Origin: Candidatus Methylophosphatis haderslevensis
GTDB taxonomy: Bacteria; Pseudomonadota; Gammaproteobacteria; Burkholderiales; Rhodocyclaceae
Assembly: GCA_016711925.1 (NCBI GenBank)
Contig: JADJSA010000006.1
Span: forward strand, 186,001-250,000
Length of the DNA stretch: 64,000 bases
Reading direction: 5' to 3'
The first letter of the stretch is position 1. Each line of letters starts with the position of its first letter. Both the position numbers and the translations under genes were made by a program. Under the pieces are notes generated by a model. That model had not been told where the DNA came from. It worked only from the letters and a program-made list of their open reading frames with translations, and did no database searches. Below are positions 19,698-31,943 of the stretch, in pieces.

Positions 19698-20576
19698 ATG
19701 TCCCGCCCCCTTCGCATCGAATTCCCCGGCGCCATCTACCACGTCACCTCGCGCGGCGACCGGCGCGAGCCGATCTATCGCGATGACGAGGACAGGGTGG
19801 CGCAGATCGAAGTCATCGCGCGGGCGATGGAGCGCTTCGATGCCCAGGCGCTGGCCTACTGCCAGATGGACAACCACTTCCATCTGGTGCTGCACACGCG
19901 CCGGGCCAATCTGTCGCGGCTGATGCGCCATGTCAATGGCGTTTATACACAGGCGTTCAACCGCCGCCACGGTCTGGCCGGGCATCTGTTCCAGGGCCGC
20001 TTCAAGGCGATCGTGGTCGACCGCGACGCCTACCTGCTCGATTTGTGCCGCCACGTCGAGCGCAATCCGGTGGCCACCGGGCTGGTGGCGCGGGCGGAAG
20101 AGTGGCCGTGGTCGAGTTGCCGTGCGCATGTCGGTTTGGCGGCCACCCCGCCCTGGGTCGATACCGACGGGCTGCACGGCTACCTGCTGGGCCGGCCGGT
20201 CGGCGGCGCGCGGGATCGCATGCGCGCCGTGCAGCGCTATCGCGCGCTGCTCGCCGAAGCGCAGTGTGAGCCGTTGTGGGAGCGCGGCTTGCGCCGTCAA
20301 GTGTTTCTCGGCGACGAGGATTTCGTCGCCCGGATGCAGGCGCTGGCCGCTCCGGCGCGGCGCGCCGCGGTCGAGGTGCCGCGGGCGCAGCGCAAATCCG
20401 GCGGTACCTTGCAGGATTGCCTGAAGCGTTGCGCCGACCGCCCGCAAGCCCTGCGCATGGCCTATCGCGACTGCGGCATCTCGATGACGGCACTGGCGAA
20501 AGAACTCGATCTCTCGGTTTCGCACGTCAGCCGGTTGATTGCCGGCGCGGAGCGGGACGGCGGGGGCGAGGGCTGA
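19698..20576 (+). CDS. REP-associated tyrosine transposase (RAYT)
   Basis: A 292-residue protein with a Y1 HUH domain: the metal-binding HFH at residues 60-62 (MDNHFHLVLH), a candidate nucleophile Y83 (GVYTQAFNRR) and the following HLFQGRFKA. The C-terminal part ends in a helix-turn-helix (ALAKELDLSVSHVSRLI). These proteins descend from IS200-type transposases and are associated with mobilising short palindromic REP sequences. The start chosen is the ATG giving MSRPLRIEFPGA, the usual N-terminus. The phrase TGGGGTCAGGTCTTGCC lies upstream at 19651-19667, and GCTGACCCTA overlaps the 3' end, so a partial inverted pair brackets the gene. REP-like repeats are scattered through the window. Confidence 0.88.
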   Translation: MSRPLRIEFPGAIYHVTSRGDRREPIYRDDEDRVAQIEVIARAMERFDAQALAYCQMDNHFHLVLHTRRANLSRLMRHVNGVYTQAFNRRHGLAGHLFQGRFKAIVVDRDAYLLDLCRHVERNPVATGLVARAEEWPWSSCRAHVGLAATPPWVDTDGLHGYLLGRPVGGARDRMRAVQRYRALLAEAQCEPLWERGLRRQVFLGDEDFVARMQALAAPARRAAVEVPRAQRKSGGTLQDCLKRCADRPQALRMAYRDCGISMTALAKELDLSVSHVSRLIAGAERDGGGEG

Positions 20577-20606
20577 CCCTACGATCCTCGCCCAAACGAC
20601 CCAAAA

Positions 20607-21023
20607 ATGGATACTGGCCCGAATTTGCTAACCAACGTACTTCACCTCCTGTCGGGGATAGGAGTTCTCCGACATCGCAAGATGTTCGGAGGTGTCTATA
20701 TCTACTGTGACGATCTCTTCATCGCCACAATTCATGACGACACGCTCTACTTCAAGGCGAATGCCTCAACGGCAGCAGACTTTCTTGCGAGAGGGCTTCC
20801 GATCTTCTCGTATCCGAGAGAGGGGGCAATAGCCACGCTTCAGTACTATCAGGCTCCGCCCGAAGTGTTTGTCGACCGCGCCGCGATGAAGCCATGGGCC
20901 GAGAAAGCGCTCCTCGCCGCGAAGCAGGACGCAACCTCGAAGAGGCGCAAAACCGGGCGCACTCCAAAGGGCAATCCCGCTCCGAACCGGAGAGAATCGA
21001 AGGCGACGCGCGGCGACGCCTGA
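20607..21023 (+). CDS. TfoX/Sxy N-terminal domain protein
   Basis: A 138-residue protein. Residues about 10-100 match the TfoX N-terminal domain, with the hallmark RKMFGGVYIYCDD and DTLYFKAN; the last 35 residues are basic and low in complexity. Full-length TfoX/Sxy regulates competence with CRP in gammaproteobacteria, but stand-alone N-terminal domain proteins like this one are widespread and have no proven function. It lies 30 bases after the RAYT gene in the same direction. From 21024 to 21281 no gene is seen. Confidence 0.78.
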   Translation: MDTGPNLLTNVLHLLSGIGVLRHRKMFGGVYIYCDDLFIATIHDDTLYFKANASTAADFLARGLPIFSYPREGAIATLQYYQAPPEVFVDRAAMKPWAEKALLAAKQDATSKRRKTGRTPKGNPAPNRRESKATRGDA

Positions 21024-21281
21024 CAGCGGGAATAGGGGCAGACGATGTTCTTACGCTCACGACGTTCCAACCGTTCCCCGTTGTCTTGGGCGCAACCCTC
21101 GAGCAATGACGCGGCAGGCAGGACTATCTCGATCGAGTGTCCACAGGAAACCCGGTGTCGACACCAGGCGGCGGCTGGCAAGATGCATCGGAGAACCTTC
21201 GGCCGATCAGTCGAGAGCAAGAGTTGGCGGCAGGCAGGCGCCTGCTGTCGGTGTCATCGTCAGAAGCTCGGGAGGCGTCCG

Positions 21282-21803
21282 ATGAAGTTCGTTGCGTGCA
21301 ACCACGTGGCTCATGCCGCGGCAATCCTCGACATCTTCAACGAGGCGATCGCCAACTCCACCGCGCTGTACGACTACCAGCCGCGTGCGCCGGAGAGCAT
21401 GGTCGGCTGGTTCAAGGCCAAGGAGGCGGGCCGCTTCCCGGTTGTCGGGGCGCTCGAGCCGGACGGCGCACTGCTCGGCTTCGCGAGCTACGGCACCTTT
21501 CGCGCGTGGCCGGCGTACAAGTACACGGTCGAGCATTCGGTGTATGTCCACAAGGACCATCGCGGCAAGGGGATCGGCCGGGCGCTCATGCAGCAATTGA
21601 TCGCACAGGCCGAATCGCAGCAGTATCACGTGATGGTCGGCGCGATCGATGTCGCCAATGCGGGGAGCATCGCGCTGCACGAAAAACTCGGCTTCGTCCA
21701 CGCGGGAACGATACGCCAGGCCGGATTCAAGTTCGGCAGATGGCTCGATCTGGTTTTCTACCAGCGCACGCTCGATACGCCGGCCGACCCGGTCGACGGC
21801 TAG
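21282..21803 (+). CDS. GNAT N-acetyltransferase (phosphinothricin acetyltransferase-like)
   Basis: A 173-residue GNAT enzyme that would transfer acetyl from acetyl-CoA to a small amine. The pyrophosphate-binding loop HRGKGIGRALM is clear, and the N-terminal IFNEAIANSTALYDYQPRAPE is typical of the phosphinothricin/methionine-sulfone acetyltransferase branch, as is LHEKLGFVHAGTIRQAGFKF near the end. The ATG at 21282 follows a GGGAGG ribosome site. The true substrate is unknown; members of this branch often acetylate methionine sulfoximine or related amino acid analogues. Confidence 0.8.
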   Translation: MKFVACNHVAHAAAILDIFNEAIANSTALYDYQPRAPESMVGWFKAKEAGRFPVVGALEPDGALLGFASYGTFRAWPAYKYTVEHSVYVHKDHRGKGIGRALMQQLIAQAESQQYHVMVGAIDVANAGSIALHEKLGFVHAGTIRQAGFKFGRWLDLVFYQRTLDTPADPVDG

Positions 21804-21856
21804 CCCGGCACCGCGGGCGCTCGCCGCAGCCGGCCGCAGCGCGTATTCTTCCGCTC

Positions 21857-22132
21857 ATGGAGCCCTCGTCCCGCAACGGTCGCGGCCTCGCCGAAAGCGA
21901 CGAGCAGGCGGCCGATCTCGGATTCACCTACCGCCTGCGCAAGAGCGGCGAGGTCGACGTGCTGCGGCGCGGCCGGGTGGCCGTTACCCTGCGCGGTGCG
22001 CTTGCGGCGGAATTCCTTGCCGAAGCCGGGGCCGGTTTTGCCGCGATGCAGCAGACGATGGCGCGGCTCACCGGCAACTACAAGCGCGGCAACGAGCGCC
22101 GCGCCAGCAAACACCCGCGCAATCGGCGCTGA
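21857..22132 (+). CDS. Conserved small protein of unknown function
   Basis: A 91-residue soluble, basic protein with no signal peptide or membrane segment. It contains GFTYRLRKSGEVDVLRRGRV followed by an alanine-rich helix (LAAEFLAEAGAGFAAMQQ) and a basic tail. Codon use looks like that of neighbouring genes. I do not recognise a named domain. The start is the ATG that gives the compact product; longer reading in this frame runs through the acetyltransferase gene and is not credible. Confidence 0.55.
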   Translation: MEPSSRNGRGLAESDEQAADLGFTYRLRKSGEVDVLRRGRVAVTLRGALAAEFLAEAGAGFAAMQQTMARLTGNYKRGNERRASKHPRNRR

Positions 22133-22287
22133 TCTGGCACCCACATGCGCCCGCCGTTTGCGCCGGCTGCCGCCTCCCCGGCCTTCGGCGGCGCGCCCGT
22201 GCAAGCATGTCGTTGCTCTGGCGCGGCGCCCGGCAGGCTGGCAAGATAAGCGCGGCGCCGCTTCCGGCCCGCGCAAGGAGACGCAAA

Positions 22288-22668
22288 ATGCCACTGGTTC
22301 GCATCGCGTTGATGAAGGGTTCCTACGAGGGCTACGGCAGGAAGGTCGGCGAGATCGTGCTGCGGGCGATGGTCGAGACCATCAACGTGCCGCACAACGA
22401 CCATTTCCAGATCATCACCGAGCACGATGCCGACAGCCTGATCTACGATCCGGATTACCTCGGCATCCGCCGCAGCGACGGCGTGGTGTTCATCCAGATC
22501 ACGCTCAACGAGGGGCGCACCACCAGCATGAAGAAGGCGCTCTACGCGGCGATCGCGGCGCAACTGCACGAGGAACTGGCGATCCGCCGCGAAGACGTGC
22601 TGATCAATCTGGTGGAAGTGAAGAAGGAAAACTGGTCGTTCGGCAACGGTGTGGCGCAGTACGCCTAG
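22288..22668 (+). CDS. Tautomerase-family protein
   Basis: A 126-residue protein starting MPLVRIALMKG, so the mature N-terminus would be Pro1, the catalytic base of the tautomerase superfamily. Length and the segments VVFIQITLNEGRT, KKALYAAIAAQLHEELAI and VEVKKENWSFGNG match the longer tautomerase family (tautomerase_2 type). These small enzymes interconvert keto and enol forms or dehalogenate small acids; the substrate cannot be told here. AAGGAG precedes the ATG at a good distance. The NAD(P)H oxidoreductase gene follows 19 bases later, suggesting an operon. Confidence 0.78.
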   Translation: MPLVRIALMKGSYEGYGRKVGEIVLRAMVETINVPHNDHFQIITEHDADSLIYDPDYLGIRRSDGVVFIQITLNEGRTTSMKKALYAAIAAQLHEELAIRREDVLINLVEVKKENWSFGNGVAQYA

Positions 22669-22687
22669 GCAGCGGGGGGGCCGGCAG

Positions 22688-23266
22688 ATGGGCAGACGCA
22701 TCACCATCATTCAGGGGCATCCCGATCCGTGCGGCACGCGCTACGGCCATGCACTGGCGCAGGCCTACCGCGACGGCGCCATCGAAGGGGATCATGACGT
22801 GCGGGTGGTAAACGTGGCGCAGCTCAACTTTCCGCTGCTGCGCTCGCAGGAAGACTGGGGGCGCGGCAGCCTGCCGGACGCGCTGCATGGCGCGCATCAG
22901 GCGATTCTGTGGGCCGATCATCTGGTGGTGTTCTTTCCTCTTTGGCTGGGCACCATGCCGGCGCTGCTGAAGGGTTTCTTCGAGCAGGTGCTGCGCCTGA
23001 ACACCAACGCCGCGGACCGCAACAGGGCCGCCCATGCGGCGCTGGCCGGGCATTCCGGGCGGGTGGTGGTGACCATGGCCATGCCGGCGCTCAAGTATCG
23101 CTGGGTGTATCTTGCCCACGGCGTGCGCGGGCTCGAGCGCAGCGTGCTCGGCTTCGTCGGCGTCAAGCCGATCCGCGAGACACTGATCGGCTCGGTCGAG
23201 GAGCCCGGCGAGCAGCACCTGCGCTGGCTCGGCCGCCTGCGCGACATGGGCCGCGCGGCCGCCTGA
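22688..23266 (+). CDS. NAD(P)H oxidoreductase, flavodoxin-like fold
   Basis: A 192-residue flavoprotein of the NQO1/MdaB-like flavodoxin-fold family. The N-terminus ITIIQGHPDPCG is the FMN/FAD phosphate-binding loop, and HLVVFFPLWLGTMPALLKGFFEQV is the conserved segment of this family. Members reduce quinones or related electrophiles by two electrons using NAD(P)H. The gene follows the tautomerase gene closely. The start ATG at 22688 gives the expected N-terminus right before the first strand. Confidence 0.8.
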   Translation: MGRRITIIQGHPDPCGTRYGHALAQAYRDGAIEGDHDVRVVNVAQLNFPLLRSQEDWGRGSLPDALHGAHQAILWADHLVVFFPLWLGTMPALLKGFFEQVLRLNTNAADRNRAAHAALAGHSGRVVVTMAMPALKYRWVYLAHGVRGLERSVLGFVGVKPIRETLIGSVEEPGEQHLRWLGRLRDMGRAAA

Positions 23267-23304
23267 GGTCCGCCGGTCCGAACCGGATTGCCTTGGCGCC
23301 AGCT

Positions 23305-24741
23305 ATGATGAACGACTACGACGCAGTCGAGTATCCGCACGCGCCGATCACTACCGCCGATCCCGATCGCATGGCGGTGATGGGCGCGCTGTTCGGCATG
23401 CAGCCGGTGGTGCCGTCGCGCTGCCGGGTGCTCGAACTGGGCTGCGGATCGGGCGGCAACCTGATTGCGCTGGCCGACCGCCATCCCGGTTCGACCTTCC
23501 TCGGCGTCGACCTGTCGCCGGCGGCGATCGCGCAGGGCCAGCGGCGGATCGATGCGCTCGGCCTGACCAATCTGCGGCTCGAACAAATGGACGTGATGGA
23601 CTTTCCGGCCGCCGCCGGCGAGTTCGACTACATCGTCGCGCACGGGCTGCTGAGCTGGGTGCCGCCGCCGGTACGCGACCGGGTGCTGGCGATCGCCGGC
23701 CGCCATCTGGCGCCGCAGGGCATCGCCTACGTCAGCTACAACGCCTATCCGGGCTGTCACCTGCGTGCCATGTGGCGCGACATGATGCTGTCCACAGCGC
23801 ACGGTTCGACGCGCCGCGCGACAAGATCGAGCAGGCGCGGCGCATGCTGCAACTGGTGGCGCACGGCACCGGCCGCGACGACGCGGCGCACCGGCTGGCG
23901 CAGGAGGAATCGGCACGCCTGGGCGAAACCGACGACGCGGTGATCTTCCACGACGATCTGGCGCCGGCCTGGCAGCCGTACTACTTCCACGAATTCGCCG
24001 CGCTCGCCGCAGGCCATGACATGCAGTTCGTCGCCGAGGCGACCTACAGCGACATGCTGCCCACCGCCATCGACGGCGCGGCGGCGCAGGCGCTGCGCGC
24101 CATGCAGGGCGCCGACCCGCTGGTGTTCCAGCAGTACCTGGATTTCTTCAAGCTGCGGCGCTTTCGCCGCACCCTGCTGTGCCGCGCGGCGCTGCAATTG
24201 CAGCGCACCGTCGATCCGGCGCTGATGATGCGCTTTCACTACTCGGCGCCGATCGATGCGGTGGAACCGCCGGCGCCCGGGGCGGTGGCCTACCGCAACC
24301 GCCACAACGAAGTCACGGTGACCACTCGCGATCCTGCGGCGCAGGCGGCACTGCAGTTGCTCGCCCAAGCGTGGCCGGCATCGCTGCCGTTCGCCGAGCT
24401 GGCGGCGGCCTCCGCAGACCCGACGGCGCTGGCAGCGACGCTGCACAGCTACCACGCGGCGAGTTTCTTCAATGTTCATTTCGAACCGCGCCACGCCGCG
24501 CGGCGGGCCGGCGAGAGGCCGCTGGTCTGGCGCGTGGCGCGGCTGGAAGCCGCGCTCGGCCACGCCATCCCGCACCTGCATCACGGCGTGATCCGGGTCG
24601 AAGACGCCGCCACGCGCGGCCTGCTGCAAGCGATGGACGGCACCCGCTCGCGCGACGAGCTTGCCGAAGCCGCCGGCGGCACGGACAGCGCTCGACCAAT
24701 TGCTGCAGCGGATGGCGGGCGCCGGAATCCTGCTTGCCTGA
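23305..24741 (+). CDS. SAM methyltransferase with methyltransferase-regulatory domain (two compensating frame breaks)
   Basis: The first part (23305 to about 23790) is a class I methyltransferase domain with motif I VLELGCGSGGN and DYIVAHGLLSWVP. The frame then changes: one base is missing in CTGTCCACAGC. The next part carries the methyltransferase regulatory domain (FDAPRDKIEQARRML, FHEFAALAAGHDMQFVAEA, FLDFFKLRRFRR-like). Near 24690 the original frame returns and the protein ends LDQLLQRMAGAGILLA at 24741. Together the pieces make one protein of about 478 residues, the usual size for this family. Two compensating one-base errors are the simplest reading. Family members occur widely; the substrate is unknown. 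Confidence 0.72.
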
Positions 24742-24776
24742 CCGGCCGCAGGGCTGGAAGCCGCGCCGGATGGCGT

Positions 24777-24841
24777 TCTCCGGCATGGCAATCCGGCAGA
24801 CCGCATGGATAAAGGCGTTCAGCCCTACAATGCCGGAGAGG
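24777..24841. repeat. REP-like palindromic repeat
   Basis: A perfect 10-base inverted repeat, TCTCCGGCAT at the left end and ATGCCGGAGA at the right, encloses the family core ACCGCATGGATAAAGG at 24800-24815. The core matches the repeat at 10.35 kb for 15 of 16 bases. It lies between the methyltransferase gene and ybiT. The sequence 24842-25001 up to ybiT shows no gene. Confidence 0.6.
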
Positions 24842-25001
24842 CCCGTGGATACTGGCTCGCAGCCTGCCTGATGGCGCGGCAAGATTGCCTGCCGCGCCAG
24901 TCGGCGGGCGGGCGACTTTTGCCGGTGAAACGGCTACACTTGCGCCCTTTTGCACCGCCGCAACCCCTCCCTTTCCGCGGCGGCTCACCAGGATTTCCGC
25001 A

Positions 25002-26638
<1,637 letters not shown>

Positions 26639-26690
26639 ACCCGCCGTTCCCGGATTCGCGTAAGCTGCGCGAAAAATGGGAGGAGCAGAC

Positions 26691-27281
26691 ATGGCGCACA
26701 CCCCCGCAGACCTGCGCGGACGGCTGGCTGGCGCGCTGTTGCGGGCGTTCGGATGGCGGGTGGATTACCTGCCGCCGCCCGGCCGCAAGGCGGTGGTGGT
26801 GGTCTACCCGCACACCTCCAACTGGGATTTTCCGATCGGCGTGCTCGGCCGCGCCGTGATCGGCTTGCCGCTGCATTTCATCGGCAAGCACACGCTGTTC
26901 CGCTGGCCGTTCGGCGCGCTGTTCCGCTGGCTCGGCGGCATCGCGGTCGATCGCAGCGTGAGCCGCGGGCTGGTCGAGCAGTTGCAGGCGCAGTTCGACG
27001 CGCGCGACCCGTTCTACCTGGTGATCACGCCGGAGGGCACGCGTTCGCGCACCGAGGCGTGGCGATCCGGCTTCTATCGGCTCGCACTTGCGGCGCGGGT
27101 GCCGGTCGGGCTGGGCTTCATCGACTACGGCAGCAAGCGCATCGGCATCGACACCTGGCTTGAACTGAGCGGCAACCCGGCGACCGACATGGCGCGCATC
27201 GCCGCGTTCTATGCCGACAAGCGCGGCCTCCACCCGGACAAGGCCGGACCGGTGCGCCTTAGGGCCGATTCGGCTACTTGA
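26691..27281 (+). CDS. PlsC-type 1-acyl-glycerol-3-phosphate acyltransferase-like protein
   Basis: A 196-residue acyltransferase with the catalytic H-x4-D motif (H41-TSNW-D46) and the phosphate-binding block PEGTRSRTE, plus GGIAVDRS between them. It would transfer an acyl chain to a glycerophospholipid precursor or similar acceptor at the inner membrane. The ATG at 26691 has AGGAG six bases upstream; an alternative ATG five codons earlier lacks that. The gene is convergent with the DUF3108 gene on the other strand and their ends overlap by 8 bases. Confidence 0.82.
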   Translation: MAHTPADLRGRLAGALLRAFGWRVDYLPPPGRKAVVVVYPHTSNWDFPIGVLGRAVIGLPLHFIGKHTLFRWPFGALFRWLGGIAVDRSVSRGLVEQLQAQFDARDPFYLVITPEGTRSRTEAWRSGFYRLALAARVPVGLGFIDYGSKRIGIDTWLELSGNPATDMARIAAFYADKRGLHPDKAGPVRLRADSAT

Positions 27282-28107
27282 CGACCGGCGGCAGCTCGCG
27301 CAGCTTCTGTTCCAGCACCACGCCGTACTTGTCGTCGAGGCCGACGCGAAAACGCAGCGGCATGCCGTCTTCCTTGCGCACCCACAGGTCGAGCGAGGCA
27401 TCGTCGCCCTTCCTTTGGTCGCGCGTCAGATGTACGGCCGCCACCTGCGCCTTGCCGACCTGCACCACCTCGTCGGACACCTTCATGATGAATTCCCGGA
27501 TCGCAAGTCCGTCGGTCGCGGCGATCGTCATCGCGGTCAGCGGCAGCGGCTGGCGCAAGAACAGGTAGGGCATGCTGGCGCTGTCGGCAATCCGGTAATT
27601 GACCGTCTCGACTTTGCTCTCCTTGCCGTTCTTGTAGAAGATCGCGATGCGCTTCGGATAATCGGTATTGACCCCCAGCCGCCGCTTGGTGCCGCGCGAT
27701 TCGCTGAAGCGCTGCGAAGCCATGTAGCCGCCGCCGACAGCCCCTTCGCTGCGTCGCAAGAGCGTGTCGCCGCCGAGCAGCGTGGCGAGAATGCGTTCCG
27801 CCTTGCCGGTGGACGAAATCGTGTACGCCTCGTCGCCGATGCTGACGACATCTTCGATGGTGCCGGCCGCGATCGAACCGCCGAGCAGTGCCATCGCGCC
27901 CTTTGCCGCCTTCACCCGGCTCACCGCCTCGCTCGGCCGGTTGGCGTCGACGGTGATGCTCAGGTCATAGCGGGCAACGACTTTCAGCGCTGCCTGCCTG
28001 GCGGGCGCGGGAGCCTGCGCCGGCGGTTGCGCTGGCGCGGCGGCGGCGATGCCGGCCGCGGCAAGCGTGGCGACCAAGGCAGCGAGACGAACAAATCGAG
28101 ACGGCAT
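27274..28107 (-). CDS. DUF3108 domain protein, exported
   Basis: A 277-residue protein with a signal peptide (LAALVATLAAAGIAAAAPA) and a Pro/Ala-rich linker. The mature beta-rich region matches the DUF3108 family (YDLSITVDAN, VVSIGDEAYTISSTGKAE, DLWVRKEDGMPLRFRVG). DUF3108 proteins are predicted to be periplasmic and resemble lipid-binding beta-barrel-like folds; their role is unproven. It is followed 77 bases later on the same strand by the coiled-coil exported protein, though the gap does not prove an operon. Confidence 0.75.
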   Translation of the reverse strand: MPSRFVRLAALVATLAAAGIAAAAPAQPPAQAPAPARQAALKVVARYDLSITVDANRPSEAVSRVKAAKGAMALLGGSIAAGTIEDVVSIGDEAYTISSTGKAERILATLLGGDTLLRRSEGAVGGGYMASQRFSESRGTKRRLGVNTDYPKRIAIFYKNGKESKVETVNYRIADSASMPYLFLRQPLPLTAMTIAATDGLAIREFIMKVSDEVVQVGKAQVAAVHLTRDQRKGDDASLDLWVRKEDGMPLRFRVGLDDKYGVVLEQKLRELPPVVK

Positions 28108-28184
28108 GACAAGATCCTCTTTGGCGGATTTGCCGCGCGAACGCGGCGCAATTCGACGGATGGTCCGCGGCTGGCGGGCCGCGA

Positions 28185-28922
28185 TTACGGTTTCGGTGCC
28201 GTTGTGGCGCCGGCGCTTGTCTGGGCGGCCTTGGCCGCAGCCGCAGCCTGCGCTTCGGCGCGCCGCCTGGCATGTTCGGCGGCCTTGCGATCGATCTCGG
28301 CGCGCTGCCGCGCGGCCGAGGCGGCGCGCTTGGCGGCGCGCTTTGTCTCGGCATCCTGGCGCTTCGCGGCGTCATCGGCGGACTTGCGCCGGTCCGCTGC
28401 TTCGGCAGCGGCGCGGGCCGGCGCCTCCTGAAGTTCGCGTTCGCGCTCGGCATCGCGTTTGGCATTCTCGGCGGCGCGCGCCTGGGCCGCTTCGCTGCTG
28501 CGGGCCGCCGCCTCTGCCGCCGCGGCGTCGTGCGCCGGCGATTTCTCGCTGGCCTGCGCCTCGCGCTGGGCGTTGTCGCGCAGTTTCACCTCGCGCTGCA
28601 GGCGCTCCGCGGCGACATCCAGCCGGCGCGCCTCGAGCGTCTTGCGCAGACGCTCCTGGCGGGCGTCGCCGAGGCAGCCGGAAACCATGATCTTGTCGTA
28701 GCAGGCGGCCTCGCTGCGGCGAAACTCGCTCTCCGCCTCGCCGCGCAGCGCCTGGGCGCGCGCGCGCCGGGATTTTGCCTCGTCGAGCAGGCGTTCGCGT
28801 TCGCCGGGCGCGAGCGGCGCGAAGCCCGCCGCATGGTCGCGCGGCTCGGCGATCGCGGATGTTACGGGCAGGAACGCGGCGACGGCGAGAGCGAGCAGGC
28901 TGGCCGCATGCAGGGTTTTCAT
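28185..28922 (-). CDS. Exported alanine/arginine-rich coiled-coil protein
   Basis: A 245-residue protein with a signal peptide (MKTLHAASLLALAVAAFLPV). The mature part is almost entirely long charged helix rich in Ala, Arg and Glu (ERERLLDEAKSRRARAQALR and similar), predicted as coiled coil, with two cysteines near ACYDKIMVSGCLGDARQ that could form a disulphide. I do not recognise a named family. The start is the ATG at the signal peptide; 13 further codons upstream in frame are less likely. It lies on the strand opposite yheS, and the two genes diverge from the 28923-28999 gap. Confidence 0.6.
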   Translation of the reverse strand: MKTLHAASLLALAVAAFLPVTSAIAEPRDHAAGFAPLAPGERERLLDEAKSRRARAQALRGEAESEFRRSEAACYDKIMVSGCLGDARQERLRKTLEARRLDVAAERLQREVKLRDNAQREAQASEKSPAHDAAAAEAAARSSEAAQARAAENAKRDAERERELQEAPARAAAEAADRRKSADDAAKRQDAETKRAAKRAASAARQRAEIDRKAAEHARRRAEAQAAAAAKAAQTSAGATTAPKP

Positions 28923-28999
28923 CGGACGCAAGGATACCGGAAGCGCAGCGCAGGAGGGCAACGCCTACAATAACGGGCTGCCCACAACCCTCGTTGACC

Positions 29000-30898
<1,899 letters not shown>

Positions 30899-30947
30899 TG
30901 GACGACAAGCGGCGGAAAGACTGGTCACCCAATAAGCCACCCTGCCA

Positions 30948-31018
30948 GGAACCGCATGGAATGGCGCTTCCGGCGGTGCGATGGCCGGAGAGCGCCGTCC
31001 CGTGCGGCTCCCGGCCGA
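30948..31018. repeat. Paired REP-like palindromes (BIME-like)
   Basis: The first half reads GGAACCGCATGGAATGGCG then CTTCC, an imperfect hairpin with the family core CCGCATGGA. The second half, GGAGAGCGCCGTCCCGTGCGG then CTCCC, is the same module inverted and aligns with the copy at 54081-54105. It lies between the convergent ends of yheS and the small membrane protein gene, where it could also serve as a bidirectional terminator. Confidence 0.55.
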
Positions 31019-31022
31019 GCGG

Positions 31023-31247
31023 TCAGTCGTGGCGGATCAGGTCGTAGGGCGAGGCCTGCGCGGCGACACGGGCGCGGGCATTGTTGACTTGCGCCGCAGT
31101 GCCGCTCAGGGTGGCCCGCTGACGCGCGATCACCGAGTAGGCGACCAGCGCCACCAACCCCACAACCAGCGGCATCATGCCACCGAAATCCATGACGGTG
31201 GCCGCCAGCAAACCCGCCACCCCCAGAACAACCACGATCTTGCCCAT
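31023..31247 (-). CDS. Small membrane protein of unknown function
   Basis: A 74-residue protein with two closely spaced hydrophobic segments (VVVLGVAGLLAATVM and MMPLVVGLVALVAYSVI), then a basic C-terminal tail. No family is recognised. The AT-richer gap 31248-31464 upstream should hold its promoter. A 57-codon open frame on the other strand in that gap has no supporting features. Confidence 0.5.
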   Translation of the reverse strand: MGKIVVVLGVAGLLAATVMDFGGMMPLVVGLVALVAYSVIARQRATLSGTAAQVNNARARVAAQASPYDLIRHD

Positions 31248-31464
31248 CTCGCCCTCCGTGCCCGCATCAGGAAGGATGCGGATTTTGTCCCGCGCTTCTA
31301 GTGAGTTATGGCAGGAACTTCAGGCAGCATAGTACAAAATCGTGACAACTTCATGGAAATGAAGGAAAGTTTTTCTTCTGCACCGCAACAATTCGTGGTG
31401 CTAGCAGGCTGCGTAGAGCCGCTTGGCGGCACCGGGCGCGACCGCGGTCCGCCGGCCGCGGCGG

Positions 31465-31788
31465 CTAGATGCCCCAAGTGACCGGCGTCTTGTCGCGCAG
31501 CGAGTATTCGAGCAGTTCGATCAGCGGCACCGCGCGTTGCGACAGGGTGATCGCCGGCGGCTTTCCTTGCAGCTCGTCATCGTCCTGCCCGGCGGATTTG
31601 CCGCCCAGTTCGGCGCGTTCCGCCGCCACAGCGGCTTTCAGCCGCGCCAGCGCATCGGGAATCTGCTCGACAGTGATGATGCCGGTGGCCGATTCGGCGT
31701 CCTTGCCCATTATCTTGAGCAGACGCTTGCCGGGCTCGCCGAACTGGATCACGTCGCCGGCGGCGCGCGACTTGAATGTGATGATCAT
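31465..31788 (-). CDS. DUF1840 domain protein
   Basis: A 107-residue protein matching DUF1840, a small family common in Betaproteobacteria. Recognisable parts are MIITFKSRAAGDVIQFGEPG, KRLLKIMGKD, GIITVEQIPDALARLKAAV and the C-terminal LIELLEYSLRDKTPVTWGI. The function is unknown. The ATG has AAAGGAG about 7 bases upstream; a longer frame extends across the divergent promoter region and is unlikely. It is divergent from the carbonic anhydrase gene. Confidence 0.82.
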   Translation of the reverse strand: MIITFKSRAAGDVIQFGEPGKRLLKIMGKDAESATGIITVEQIPDALARLKAAVAAERAELGGKSAGQDDDELQGKPPAITLSQRAVPLIELLEYSLRDKTPVTWGI

Positions 31789-31839
31789 GGCGCTCTCCTT
31801 TGATTGCATTGTAGGTCCGATCCGCGCAAGGCGGGTCCG

Positions 31840-31845
31840 TATAAT
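31840..31845 (+). promoter_or_regulatory. Possible -10 element for carbonic anhydrase
   Basis: TATAAT, a perfect -10 hexamer, stands about 100 bases before the carbonic anhydrase start in the gap shared with the divergent DUF1840 gene. No good -35 hexamer is seen at 16-18 bases spacing, so the assignment is weak. Confidence 0.3.
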
Positions 31846-31943
31846 CCGTTGATGCGCGCTGGCGCCGCGGCGGTTCACGCAATCAGGGTCCGCCGCGGCG
31901 AACTGCGCGAGCCGCCGCCAACCACTGACGAAAGAGCGCAATC

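Noticed and set aside
20607..21023. Full-length TfoX/Sxy competence regulator
   Set aside because: Only the N-terminal domain is present; the C-terminal domain is lacking.
31308..31482. 57-codon open frame in the AT-richer gap
   Set aside because: No ribosome site or domain; runs into the DUF1840 gene on the other strand.
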